This document shows, piece by piece, positions 48,272 to 60,624 of a DNA stretch of 64,000 bases. The DNA is taken from contig JAQYUZ010000030.1 of the NCBI GenBank assembly GCA_033819885.1, forward strand, positions 1 to 64,000, written 5' to 3'. This DNA comes from Microbotryomycetes sp. JL201 (lineage: Eukaryota; Basidiomycota; Microbotryomycetes). Under the pieces are notes generated by a model. The model did not search any database, was not told the origin of the DNA, and saw nothing but the letters and a program-made list of their open reading frames with translations. The stretch's first letter is position 1; each line of letters begins with the position of its first letter. A program made the position numbers and the translations under genes.

Positions 48272-51200
48272 TTAAGCGACTTTGCTGTACAAGAGCAGGT
48301 AGGCGCTCTTTTCACTGTCAGTGCCGTAAGCGCCTTCACGTCCGACGGCGACATCGGCTGGCGAGATGGTCCGTATTTGCGTATCCTGTCGGGCAAGCGC
48401 CGACTCCGTCAACCAAACTTCTCGCGCACGCGCAACGCTGTCGGCAACGGCGACTTACATCAATGTGCAGCCAATTGTGACTGTTCAACTGTTGACGAAC
48501 AGCGACTGTGTAATGTCCGCCACTCGCGTACAAGCCATGATGATAGACGACTATCAAGACAAAAAACGTCAGCTCGAACAGGAGCGAACTCTCGAAAAAG
48601 ATGCAAACAAGACCAACCGCCAAAGAGTTGATACCTGGCCGGTTGTCCGCTCCTCTTAGCAGGCCCAATGATGTCTTGAGCAATCTCCAGCTCGGTGCCA
48701 TACCCGACAACCTTGCCACTCTTTTGAACGCCGCCAACGTTGTCGTACAGGAAACGTTTGAGGTGCAGGATCAACACCGGGGGGAACGTTTCGAGGAACA
48801 CTTGCTTTGTCGCCTCGACTCGCAACCCTGATCGAGACACAAAATCTGGCAAAGGCTCTGGCAAAGTCAAGTTGAGCAGTGCGTCTTCGATCGTCTTGAC
48901 GTGGTCAGGCTGTCGAAGAATCGGATCAAAGTCAGCCAAGCACAAAGGAAAAAGTCTACAGGGGAAAGGTCATTACCGAAATGTCAAGTTGCAATCGTTG
49001 GTACGGTTCGAGCGTGATTGAATCTTTCTGCCCCGGACACCGCAAAACTGATCTCAGTTGGCCACCGAATATTCGCGTGATCGGAGACTCGCGCGTCTCA
49101 GTCTGGCATGCGTAATTGTTAGCAATCAAAGGACCATGCCCGTGCAAGAAGACTACATACAGTCCGCGTCGTCGCTGTCCTGCCCTTGCTGCCGACCTCG
49201 AGCCACCCATCGTCACCGTTCTCGGCCACCTTGTCGTCCTGCTGATCCTTGTCCGCCCTATCAATGACGTACAAGATTTCGTCGTGCAAAGTGTCCAAAA
49301 AGAATCCTAGAAATTCTTCGGCGTCTTCTTGATGTCCTTTCGTCATGGGTTCGAATCGTTTGTTTGGCTTCAAGCTCTCGTACACAGCTTCCGGGACAAA
49401 AGGGTCGGACCAATCAGATGCTGGCAGCGGAATGAATGAATCTGCAGGAGGCGGAGTACTGGTTGATCCCGCCGTCGACGATTTTTGTCGGTGACGAGAC
49501 ACGACAGACACTTTTGACGATGACTTGAACTCGTCCAAAAAGTTCATCCTGCACATGTCGATTGACCCAAGTCAGCATTAGATTCCATCATCACGAACAA
49601 AATTCGCAAGACTTGCATAGCGTCCATCGTCGGCGTTTTGCCACTCAAATCTTGCCTCGTCTCGCTTCTGATGAGCGCCATCAAGTTCCAGAATGGTGAG
49701 CAATAGACGAGAACCTGCAAGATTGCGTTGGCAAAGCAGAGATTGCCGTTATTGATCAAGCCTCTGGGTACAATATTGGCGTTTGCAAAGGCATGCTCGA
49801 CGCCTTGCAATGCTTGCGCAAGTGTTCTTTTCTGAGGCGCCAAAGAGGCGGGATATGTTGCATTGCGACTGGATGACGGCGGGGGAGATGTGATTGCAAC
49901 AGCTGAAGACGAGCCGTTGACGAGAGGAGAGCCAGGAGCTGTGCCGGCAGGTGATCGCAGCAAATCGGCCCACGACCTTTTCATGCCAGCCGGAGTCGAT
50001 GCAGCAGTGGAAGCGGGAGACTTTGGCGTCATTGGTGTCGACGAAGCCGTATTGGTCGTCGTCGATTGACTCGTCTCGACTGACGTGGCAGCACTCGACG
50101 AAGCCGTCGACAGAGCGACAGCTGTCATCGTAGGAGGAACGTTTGCGGACGCAGCGGGACCATTTTGCTGTTCAAGGACAACCCCTCCAGTCGGTTCGTT
50201 CGAAGCTCCCTCGTTTTTATCATCGTTCTCGGCCGAGAGGATTACAGCCGTCTTCTTGTAAAGTGCCGGCACCTGGACGAAGGGCGAGATCGAGAACGGC
50301 GGCGTTGCGGTACTGAGAGACGGCGGCCGTAATCTCTTGTCCGATTTAGAGGTGGCAAGAGCCGGCGCCGGGTCAAAATTGTCGGGTTTTGTAAACAGGC
50401 GAGACACCTGAGCCGAGACAGGGTACTGTTGATGGTGGGAAAAGCCAGGTTGCATCATCGGCGGAAGCATGGACTGCGAGGGTGTCACCATGGCCATGCG
50501 CTGCGGGTCAAACGGTGGCAAAAGTTGCTGCCCGTTCACAAGAGAGGCAGTGGCGCCAGCGGGGGGATAGACGGGCGACATTGGCATGTAGGGAGGGGAC
50601 ATGGCAGCTGTGCTGCCCCTATGCCGTGTTGTAGGCGAGTGCTGTGAGCTGCTGCCGTTGCTAGTGTTGAAACGTGGTGGTGGTGCGCTGCCGTAGAACA
50701 TGCCTGCTCCTGCGCCGCCGGGGCGCGACTGTCCGCTATGAGGGTAGCTGTGAGGATGCTGCTGGGGCTGCTGTTGTAGATGGAAGGGGTGCATCTGGTT
50801 GTATTGATGGTGAGCAGGCGGTGGGGGCGGCTGGGTCGGGTATCGTGCGCTCCACGGCAGCGGCGGCTGGTGTTGTGGTTGCGTCTGAGACCTCGACAGG
50901 TTCTGATGCTGCCAGAACTGCTGTTGGTGTGCTGTCTGTGCCGACGATGCTGCTGCTGTGGCCGGTGACGACGCGGGCGAAGCGCGGCTGACGTCGTGAG
51001 CGCCTTCTGCAGGCGACTGGGCCCCATGTGGGCGGGCGTAGCGCGTACCAGCTGATCCGGACGGACCAGCATGACCTTGCGCGGGATCGTAAACGTTGTA
51101 GTATGGCTGGTTCGCCGAGGCGGACAAGGTCGCGTGAGGGCTGCTGCTACTGCTCGTCGATGCCGTCAGTGCGCCATAAGATGAGGGCGGCACAAAGGGC

Positions 51201-51310
51201 GGAGTGTGTACTGTCATGTCGGCGCTGCGAGGATAAAATTGGTGCGATTGCCGAGCGTGCTGCTGCTGATGAGGCGCCTGCTGTGGCTGCTGGGAAGCGT
51301 GTGCCGCCAT
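48272..51310 (-). CDS. UBP3: Ubiquitin-specific protease, Ubp3/USP10 family
   Basis: Deubiquitinase; yeast Ubp3 with Bre5 acts in ribophagy and vesicle traffic. A long disordered N-terminus (about 500 residues, rich in Gln, His, Pro, Ser) precedes the USP core: GLINNGNLCFANAILQVLVY with the catalytic Cys, GHQEDAEEFLGFFLDTLHDE, ITRIFGGQLRSVLRCPGQ, LPPVLILHLKRFLYD-like block (seen as FPPVLILHLKRFLYD) and the His box YHHGLYASGGHYTV, ending SAYLLLYSKVA. About seven introns. The join after PTMDAMQVL to MNFLDEF only works with a GC-AG intron (49607-49549). Divergent from the dsRBD-like repeat gene over 138 bp. Confidence 0.92.
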
Positions 51311-51448
51311 CGTCCTCCTAGCTCGCAATCAGCCGAGCTCCAAAGCTGGCAGGGACCCAAGTCGCGAGACGAGCAGGCGCGTCGAGTGTGCAATTGAAGC
51401 TGCGAGGGAGCGAAGGCGTTGCGCTTTGACCGCTTCGCCAGGCGCCCG

Positions 51449-54400
51449 ATGCCCGCCAAAGCAACGGCCCCTGCAACGCCAGCAAGCGCCGCACAGTCCC
51501 CTTCGTCGAGGAAGCGATCCGCTAGGCAGGCAGCAAGCACCGCGTCAACGTCAGCGAACGACGGACAGAGCCCCGCGCCCAAGCGGTCAAAGCGCAACGC
51601 GCCGTCTGCACCTCAGCAATCACCAGAGCGAGCATCACTGTCGGCAACGCCCAACTCTCCTCGTAGCCAAACAGTCGCAGGCGTAGACACGCAGCCGGCA
51701 GACGGGCAAGTCGAAATGAACGCCAGTTCGACAGCCGAACCCCAGCCATCCGTCACCGAAAGCTTGCTCAAAGCAGGCGCACAACCCATCACAGACCTCG
51801 ACAGACAGTTCGGACTCAAGTTCGTGTACGTGGCGCTGTGCGACACACTGCGTCGAGCATGAGGGGCGCCCGCCCGAGCGAGAGCTGACTTGCCACCTGT
51901 CTACGTGTTTGTAGCGAACGCGCAACATCAACAAACGCTCCTCCAGCTACTGGACTAGCAAACACGTTCGAAAGCGAGTCATTGACTGCAGAACAGCTCG
52001 CGAAGCTCAAAGACGCAGAGTGAGCTCAGGCCTCTCGATGCCTTTACAACTTGCGCTTACAACCCTCATGTCGCGACGTCAGTCCCTCCGCGTTTGTCAC
52101 ACATTTCTGGCGGCAAAACATTGCCAAGCACCACTTGCCGCGATGGGAATTCTATTCGTTGCAGCCAACGAAATTCAGCTGCTCTCTTTTCGTCTATATG
52201 CCACCGAAACACTCGCGCGCCTACACCGCGGAGGGGACCTACGCTTCAAAGGATGCTGCACGCGACGCAGCATCTCGCACAGCTATCCGAGACGGCGCTC
52301 CTGAACGCGCAAAGGCCGCTAGGTCGCTCGCAGGCAACGAAGCAAACGACTTGGCCGCGCAAGGGGTCAGTGGCAGTCACTTTGAGACGGTCGAAAACCC
52401 AGTCGGCGTACTGCACGAGGCCGTGCAGAAATACGCCATCGAGCAACGGCCGTCGTACGAGTACACGATTGACAGATTGACGGACTTGCATGGCGTCATC
52501 ATCACCTGTCCTGTGTCTCCACGCTTGTCTCAAACGTGGCAGGTAGATCCTGTCTTCTTGTCTCGCAAGGAAGCGAAAGATGCCGTCACCCGCTTGGCAC
52601 TCAAAAACGGCATCATGGAGACGTACTCGGAGCATGCCAGGACACGTCAACCTCCGATGGTGACTACCGGCTCGAATGGGCCAGCTAGAGCTGTTTCTGG
52701 ATCAAAGTTACCGTCGGATGTGCAGAAAGATGCCATCGAGGTTCTCAACCGTGAGGCAGTTGCAGCGTTCGGCAGCGTCAAGTGCCTCAAATGGAGCGTC
52801 ACCCACGCATACAAAGCTCTCGAAGGCAACTGTGAGTCGGCCGCGAGACGTGCTCTTGTTCGTCGGCCTGACTAGCGAAATTGCGCAGCCGAATCAACAC
52901 TTGTGAGCGGTGTCGACTTGCATGTCGCGCTCGGACCTTTGAAGACCAGGGTCTTTTCGATAGAGCCGAGCTTTCTAGATCTGAATCATGCGCGGACGGC
53001 CGTCGCTAGCAAAGCCCTGTCGGAAGGCATCCTGGACGAAATCCGAGCTCATGCGACCCAGAAAGCGGTTGCTTCCCAGGTGGGCGCCGAAGCGCATTTA
53101 CCCCTCACGCAACCTTTCGTCGCATCAGCTGCACCTGTCTCGGCCGAGCAAGCCGAGACAATGCCCGAGTGCGTGCCAATCTCTTTGGCGAGGGAGCTTA
53201 TGCTGACCAAGCGAGTGACGTTCCAGCCCGGTTTCGTATCTGAATCTGTTCATGCAGAAGTGGACCGCCACAACAGCGCCCTTGGCTTTCGACTACGCTC
53301 AAGTCCACGGTGAGGACGTCGGGGCATGCCAGAAACGAAACCGAGACAACTGACCTGCATTCCTCGCAGGTGGATTCAGCTGTACGCTCAAGGTCGTGGT
53401 ACGCGGTCAGGAGTATTCGTACGCCTCGCCTTTCTCTTTTCCCTCCAAAAAACTCGCCAAAGAGGCTGCGGTGCGCACAGCGCTTCGTGAAGGCGTTACC
53501 TCGCTCGTTCGACCTGCAGGCGCGGGATTTGCCCAGACACCAGCGGCTGCGTCTTCTGCTGCGAAAACACCTCCATCTGTTTCTGGACTGCCTGAGAGCG
53601 GTCAGGCAGTACCGACACAGCCGCTGAGCCAGATCGGGAACGCCGTCGGATCGACATGCATGGAGCAGCTCGACAAGCTGTTTGACGATTATTCCCCAGA
53701 CGGATCATTGCCCGACTATACCACTCAGCGTGATCCTCAGAGTAGGTTTCGTTTCGACGGGCTCATGACTGCACGATTTCTGACGGCAATTGATCTGGTC
53801 AGCCGGTTTGTTTGGCGCCCAAGTCCAGATTCCTACGCCTGATGGCGCGAAGACAGTGACCGTCACACCAAATCAGCCGTCGAGGCTAGCAGCCCAAGAA
53901 GCTGTTGCTGTCCAGGTGTTCAGACAAGGCTTGCACAAGCAGTTCAAGCAGCTGTGGCAGCAAGCCAATCCGCCAAAACATGATCCAGCAAGACCTGAGG
54001 ATATGGCGGGACCGTTTGCTTCAAAGATCGTGTCGGTGTGCGAGGTCTTGTTTGACGAGGACGGGCGCAGACCCGTGTTTACAGTTTCGTCACGCTCTGA
54101 TAGTGAGCGCAATCCGTCTCCGGAAGACGCACGTGCTCGAATGACTGATTGATGCGTTACGTTCTAGACGGACCTTTCGGTGCGGCAATGTCTCTACAGT
54201 TGTCACAAGACAATGTGATCGAAACCTCGATTACTTCCGAGTACGAGACGCGCCGGAATGCCGTCGAGGCCGTCGCGCAACGCGCTATCCAAGACGAGTC
54301 CGTGTTGGCCAAGATCAAAGCTGCTGTCGCTGTTGGTATCTCTCAAGGTGCTCCTGCATCATCTGTGGATGCTACTGCGCCATCAGGACCGCCGACGCCA

Positions 54401-54712
54401 ACCGCAAATACGAGACCGACGGCGCGAAGCTTGTATGAGGCGAAGGACCACAGGCAGTCACCAAATCTTGTCCCAGCTGCACAGAGCTCAGTACCGGTCG
54501 ATTTGAACGAAGCTTCGCCTCCTGCCGATGTCGCCGAACCTGAACCGACATCGGCGAACGTTGAAGCCGCGGACGAGCCAGCTGCCGACACTCCAAATGA
54601 GCGCTCGAATCCCGTTCCCACCAAGCCCACTGCGTACGCAAATGTTACAAATCTCGAAGGCAAGTTTTGCCACTTTGCGAAGAACACTCAAACCGCGAAT
54701 TGACTTTTTTGG

Positions 54713-54745
<33 letters not shown>

Positions 54746-55021
54746 GTGTTTTTATCGGTTCCACGATGGTCTATCCTTGCAGACTACTGCGACTTGAAAA
54801 ACTTGCCAAGACCAATCTATAACGTTCAACCTTCTACCACAGATCCATCCGTCCCACCTCGGATATGGGTCACGATCGGACATACCAAATTTGAATTGCC
54901 TCCTTCGAAAAAGGGTTCAAGCTTAAAGCAAAACGACGTCGAGTCTATGAAGGACAGGTTGGCCGGAAAAATAATGAGTTATGTCAAGAGTGGTAAAGAC
55001 ATTGGCGTTTCTGGGTCTTAG
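51449..55021 (+). CDS. Protein of about seven tandem dsRBD-like repeats, unknown function
   Basis: About nine exons. After an Ala/Ser/Pro-rich N-terminus with a basic KRSKRN patch, the same layout recurs seven times: a helix, a Pro/aromatic strand (LPRWEF, RPSYEY, LPRPIYNV), a beta hairpin, then a helix of the form xxxAxxxAxxxAlxxGi. Helix examples: SKDAARDAASRTAIRDG (about 52240), SRKEAKDAVTRLALKNGI (52560), LNHARTAVASKALSEGIL (52990), PSKKLAKEAAVRTALREGV (53440), SRLAAQEAVAVQVFRQGL (53880), TRRNAVEAVAQRAIQDES (54250). The last unit (54783-55010) ends VESMKDRLAGKIMSYV. This is the dsRBD alpha-beta-beta-beta-alpha plan, with the Lys pair for RNA clear only in unit four. One intron is GC-AG and holds a T29 run. 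No named family recognised. Confidence 0.75.
54715..54743 (+). repeat. T29 homopolymer inside the last intron of the dsRBD-like gene
   Basis: A run of 29 T bases lies about 40 nt before the acceptor at 54782, inside the GC-AG intron 54660-54782. It may serve as an extreme pyrimidine tract and is a likely site of length variation. Confidence 0.9.
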
Positions 55022-55301
55022 GACGATCTCTCGCTCTTCATTTTTACGTTGGATAAACGTGCGCATTCGCACGTTGATTTGTTTGAGGCTTTCGTTCCTA
55101 GTTTGATGCTTGTGTGTACAGTGACCCGGAGATCCCCGCAATGAGACACACCATATTAGACGATTGCAGAGACTTTATGCGACCAGTACGGCAAGGATAA
55201 TGGCAATGACACGAGAGCGACAAACAAGCACTGAAAAAGAAGAGACAGAGCCAGACCAAAAAAAAAAGAGTCTAGAGACCAACTGCATGACCAGATCGTC
55301 G

Positions 55302-57827
55302 TTAGTCCTTGTACCTGCTTCGATCAAGAAAGAACGTACGTTGTTCACGAAGGTTGAGAACCCATCTGTTGTACAACATTTGAGCAATCGGGCTTCGACC
55401 GTCCTCGCTCTGCGGCGACGGCGAGGCTGAATCCGTAAACACGTCGTTGGGTGGAGCAGCGTCCGTATCCTTTGTCGCTCGAGACGGAATGGTTCCTAGC
55501 AGAGCCGGAGCAGAATGCATCAACGCTCGACGCGTAGTATCGTCGCTGCAAGGAAAACGCAATGCATTAGCTGAATCGGAGCGGTCCAAGCCATCAACCG
55601 AAACTGACTCGTTCATGGTTGCGAGCAATTCCGACACGAATCTGAATGCGAGATTCGGATTTGTCGATCCTAATTGGTTGAAGCCTTGCTCAATCAGACT
55701 GAGAGATTGACTCTCGTCGACCTTTGCACTGCCAGCCATAGCTCGGCACGTGTCAATGACTGTATCGGCCAGCTTCCGACCTATGTCAGAGGTCATGGAA
55801 CTGGTCGGCCTGCCGTCAAGGTCGGGAGTCGTCTCGTTCGATGCTTGACCATCCGCCGGTTGCGAAAAAATTGAGGCCGAACTTGACTTGCGAGTTGAGG
55901 ATGCAACAGAGGATAACACAGGCGAGAGTAACGGGGGCGGAGCAGTCATCTCTGGCGCGCCTATTCTCGATGGTCTAAATGTACGAGCATCGGTCGGTGA
56001 GCTGTAACGGACCATCGTCAGAACAATCACAAGACGATGAAGCCTTGCTCTTACAGCGATTGTTGACAGACAGCAGATGCCCTCGGCAAATCGCCCTGCT
56101 CAAAACCGGTGTGACCGTCGCCGATGAGAGACTCCATGGACGGGTCCGGTCCTGTAGCTGCTCGTGCACACTGACATGGCCCGTGTCAGTACACGTCAGT
56201 CCATGTCGGGGTGCTTACTTCTACTTCGGGTCTCACCTCGTCCGGCTTTGTGACGGTACTCTGCAGAGTGTCAAACGACCAAGCGCTCATGAGTGTTCCG
56301 TCGTCTCTGTCCTCAGCTTTTTGCTCCTCCTTTGTCCGTTGTTTCCTTGGGCTTTTGGCTCGCCATTCTTGATATCGTTTGACGAGATCCGTCAAATGCG
56401 AGGTTTTGCGTGCATACTTGACGAAACGATGCTGCAACAATTCTTTCGCAGACGGACGCTGTGCGAACGGTACAATTTCGAGTGAAAGTCAGCACATCTT
56501 GTCTCGTCTTGAGTCCGGGTCTGCGCTTGCCTGCGCCGGATCTTTGATCAAACATAACGATACAAACTCTTTGAAAGCCGCTCCAAACTCGGGTCCTTCC
56601 AAGCTTGGCGCTCTTGCTTTCGGAATCAAAAACAAAACCCGCATTGGGTGGTATTCCGCCAGGGGTGGTTCTCCTTTGGCCAATTCGATAGCCGTGATGC
56701 CCAGTGACCAGATATCGGCCTTTGAATCGTAGCCAGACTGACGAATGACCTCGGGTGCCATCCAATATGGAGTGCCTACATGGACGTATTCACATGAGTG
56801 CGGCTGACTGCAAAACTGGGACGTCCACGCACCAACGAACGTGTTTCGTCGTCCAAGGGTAGCCGTTAATTGTGCAGCCACGCCAAAGTCGGCTGTACAT
56901 TCGTGAGAGTCAGGAAAGGACATTACGATCGTGTTCTAGACGTCAAACGGACCGAGCTTGACCGAACCTGCAGCCGAAAGTAGAATGTTTGCAGCTGGCA
57001 AGGAGAAGGAAATCAGAGGCACAGACTGATGTTGGCGGTCGATGTGCCAGACAAACCTTTGATGTCACGGTGAATCTTGTTTTCCTTGTGCAAATACTGG
57101 AGACCCAGGAGCATTTCGCGACAGAGGATCGCAATGTGCATTTCTGCCAGAGGACCTGGCTTGATCTGGACGGTTCGCGGAGCTGTCAGCCGGCGGTTGC
57201 AATACGCATTGCAAAGCACTTCGAGTCACCAGATCGAGACACGAGCCTCCCGCGAGGTATTCCATAACTGGGGGGTTTCAGAAGTCAGTTACAGATTTAG
57301 GCCCAAGTGTGGTGTGCTAATCCAGAGGCGCTGGCGGCGGTAGCCCACCTATCCACAATTTGTAACCTTTGACAAAGCTGCCAAAGACTTTTGTGACGTG
57401 TGGAGAGTCGCAATCGCTCATGTGGGCGATTTCGAGTTGGACTTCGTTGATTTCGTCTTCAGAATCGTCGAGGTCTATTTGTTTGATTGCAACCGGTCTC
57501 GATGTGGGCAGGTGAAGTCTTTATGATGATGTAGGGATGTACCAGCGGAGCGAAACACGCGCCACAAGTTAGCCTGAAGGCTGATGGCACGTGACTTGAT
57601 GAGAACGAGTAAGAAAGAGCTCACGCCTTGTAAACGGTGCCGAAAGACCCTGTGCCGAGCTTGTCGAGCAGTTGATAGTCACTATCGGTAGCGAACCGGA
57701 TCAGCTATGTACCTTGCCGTGCGTTGCGCGAGTACGATCTGCGACTCGGACGTTTCACCATACTGCGCAAGACTGACCTGCTCGGATCGTGTGACAGGCC
57801 GCGTCGATGTTGACTCATGATAGGCAT
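55302..57827 (-). CDS. Ste20-like protein kinase, GCK-III type (Kic1/Nak1/Don3 relatives)
   Basis: Ser/Thr kinase of the MOR/RAM polarity and septation type. The short N-terminus [17 protein letters not shown] joins over an intron to [19 protein letters not shown]. Then [92 protein letters not shown] and [20 protein letters not shown]. The C-terminal part carries [19 protein letters not shown], a long Ser-rich region and a helical end ([18 protein letters not shown]) like the dimerisation tail of fungal GCKs. About seven introns. Ustilago Don3 and yeast Kic1 are the closest known types; which one cannot be settled here. Confidence 0.9.
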
Positions 57828-58248
57828 CGTGTCACGCGGCGCCTTACAGCCTCCTCGAGGACGGCCAAGGCGAGACGAGGCGGCTTGTGCGCGTGTTTGT
57901 TTGTTGATTGACACTTCTACACGCGTATTGCAACAGCAAGCATGCGTGATGCACCAGCACGCGAGAAGGACGTCGACAGAGTCTCCTACTGGGGACAGGA
58001 ACCGAAACCTATCCGGGCGCGCACACGCCTAGTCAGGAGTTTCCAAGAAGATCGCGGCCCGTGCGCATGCAGCGCCTCAAGCCGTGCCGCAAACGCACTC
58101 AAAGTGTCCTTTTCTCGTGACAGTATGATATATACCGAGCTACAAGTGTCTGCTTTCTAAAGTGAATAAATCGGAGAAATAGGAAACAAAAGGAAGAAAG
58201 ACCCCCAGAGTAGGGCCTGTTTAATCAGCCGTGCCCCACTTGACGCTC
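57828..58248. other. Gap between kinase start and glutaredoxin stop
   Basis: Should hold the kinase promoter and the 3' UTR of the glutaredoxin gene, both on the minus strand. Open plus-strand frames here lack any motif. No RNA gene or repeat seen. Confidence 0.4.
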
Positions 58249-60324
58249 TTAATCATCATTGTGGTCACCTCCCCACTTCCACTTGCCGTGTCGAACGCCC
58301 ACTTCATCAAACAAGTCGGCCAATTCGCCCGTCTTGGCAAGCTTTTCCATATCGTCGGCCCCTCCGATCGAACGGCTGCCAATAATGATGTTTGGGAAGG
58401 TGGCATGGTTCGTTCGACGTTTGAGCAACCCAACGAGAGCTTTTTGATCGGCTGCATCGCAATTTAAAGCATAGAATCGTCAACGACTATCAATCGCATG
58501 ATACTCGATCCCCGACCGATCAGTAGCACTCACGTCGCATGTCGACTTCGACAATCTGAGGTGCCGGTGACAGTCGGTACATTTTCAAAAGTTCTTTGGC
58601 GCGGGTCGAGTACCTACGTCAGTCACAAACTTTTGTCAGCCCCCAAAACATCAACGAGGCCAGCACGCTCGTGAGCAGAGAAAGTGTACAAGCTTGACTT
58701 ACGGACACGTCGTCTTGGAAAAGACGATGATCGGCACTCTGCGCACCATTCTCTCGAGGCTGACTTCGAGCGCACTTTTTTGCCATTCCCCCTTTTGAGC
58801 CGTATAAATCCGCGACCAACCTATGGCAGCCTCCTCCATCAAAGCCAAATCGCCCCTGACCCTGTCGCGCAATGGCAAGCTGTCCATGAAGCCTTCCTTC
58901 TTGGCTTGGGCTAGCAGCTTTTCGGTGTTGGTCTTGTCTTCTTCGTCAAGGTAGACCCAGCCTTGATCGAGAATGTGGTCGATTAAAGCGCGTCGTTCGG
59001 CCTTGTGCACAAGCTCTCGCGTCGACAAACTTTCAAACGACAGGGATGAATCTGATGACGAGCGCACATGCAGCCCACTGCCTGATTCTTCGCGGTCGTT
59101 TGCAGCTGCGTGATCGTCGTCGTCGTCCACGTCGTCCACGTCATCGTCATCGTCTTCGGCAAGCACATGTTCGTTCGGAACGTATCCAAGCTCGTCTTCT
59201 CTCGGGTCATACGAGCCATCCTTGCGCATGTCGACAAACTCTCCAAGGTACTTGCCGCTACCGACAACGCCTTTGCTCCACTCGACTGACGCGCCGCCCA
59301 TGACGCCGTGCCTATCTCTCTCGAAATCGGAATTGCGTTTCGCCTTTTTGTTGCCGTCGTCTCCCCCGGCTGCTCCTTCCGCGTCGTCTTCACCTGCTTC
59401 GTGATGCTGGGCAGGTAACCCCTTCCTGATTTCATCCAACGTGCGTCTTTTAAAGTACAAGTGCGCCGTCTTTTGGCCGCTCATCCAATGGTCTCCAATG
59501 TCGGTGTACGGCCTCGGAGTTCTGTCAAGCACGTCTTGCCTCGCTCGACCGAGTCCGACGTGGTCTCCCCAGTTTGAAACGGTTTGCTCTGTCGCCCACC
59601 TCAATCTGGCGTGCGCCTGGGCCGGCTTGCGCAGTTTCGGATTGTACGAGGCATGTCCGCCGGCGCCTGCTCTTGAACCGTGTCGGTACCCATAAGCGCC
59701 AGAATTCCGCCACCACAGCGTTCCAAACAACCAAGCGACCAAGTTGACGTCAAACGCGAACCAGACGACCGTCCATATCGCGACAAACGCGATTGCAAAC
59801 AGTTTTACCCTGGCTCTCAAGACATTGTCGTGACTGAGCTGTCTGATCGTTTGACGTGTAGGTTCGTACAAGATTCGTTTTGCTGCGACACCGAGTTGAG
59901 ACTGCGATGTACGTTTCCTAAGCTTCTTTAATCCGGGAGGTAGTTTCGAAGGACTGGTGCTCAAAAGGCTTGACGAGCCGAGTCCGTCCAAGTCTGACGC
60001 TGTCATCATGCCTCCGTTTGCAGCTGTGAAGCCGAGTCCAGTGACGTTGGTTGATGATGATGACAGGGATGAGCTTGACGTGTGGCCCGAGTCGATCGCG
60101 GTCGCCGCGCCGATCCCTGCAGTTGCCGCCGCCGTCGTCGCGTGCACGATCCGCTTTAAAGTGTTTGAAGTCGCTGTCGTCAAGCTCGAGTGTTGACTGT
60201 GGTGTTGCGGATGGTGTGGATGTGCGGCCGGGTCGTCCAAATCGGCCTGAACTTCAGCGTCCCATTCGCCCATAGAAGGCACCGGCGACGGCGGCTGAGA
60301 TGTCGCTGGAAACGGCAGCATCAT
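58249..60324 (-). CDS. Membrane-anchored glutaredoxin with long N-terminal extension (Grx6/Grx7 like)
   Basis: Monothiol glutaredoxin of the secretory pathway. The C-terminal domain reads VPIIVFSKTTCP, intron, YSTRAKELLKMYRLSP, TFPNIIIGSRSIGGADDMEKL and ends WKWGGDHNDD. The active site is CPYS, as in yeast Grx7. A single hydrophobic segment (about residues 174-205) would anchor it as a type II protein. The remaining region is Ser/His-rich before the anchor and charged after it, with a run of Asp (EDDDDDVDDVDDDDDH). At about 630 residues it is roughly three times the length of yeast Grx6/7. The start at 60324 is the first ATG in the open frame. Two or three introns, all near the 3' end. Confidence 0.87.
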
Positions 60325-60624
60325 GCCCGACGATCGAACCTTGTTGTGAGACACACGCGCGCGCGACGCGAAGCAAACGCACGCGCCTGGTCTTTGTCCG
60401 TCAGTCGCTCACGCGTCAACCTGTTGGATGTACGCGAGCGGTAGGAAAGGAGACGAAACGACCGTACGCGTGACGAGCAAAGCAAGCGCGGCGTGCTCTG
60501 TCTCTCTTTCTCTCTCTGGATCGTGACGAGTGCAAAGCTGCGCTACGAAAGCGACTGCGCGCGTCATCGAAAATAGCGCCATGCGATCTTGAATCATGTA
60601 AATAGCGCACGCGCGTCCTATTGT

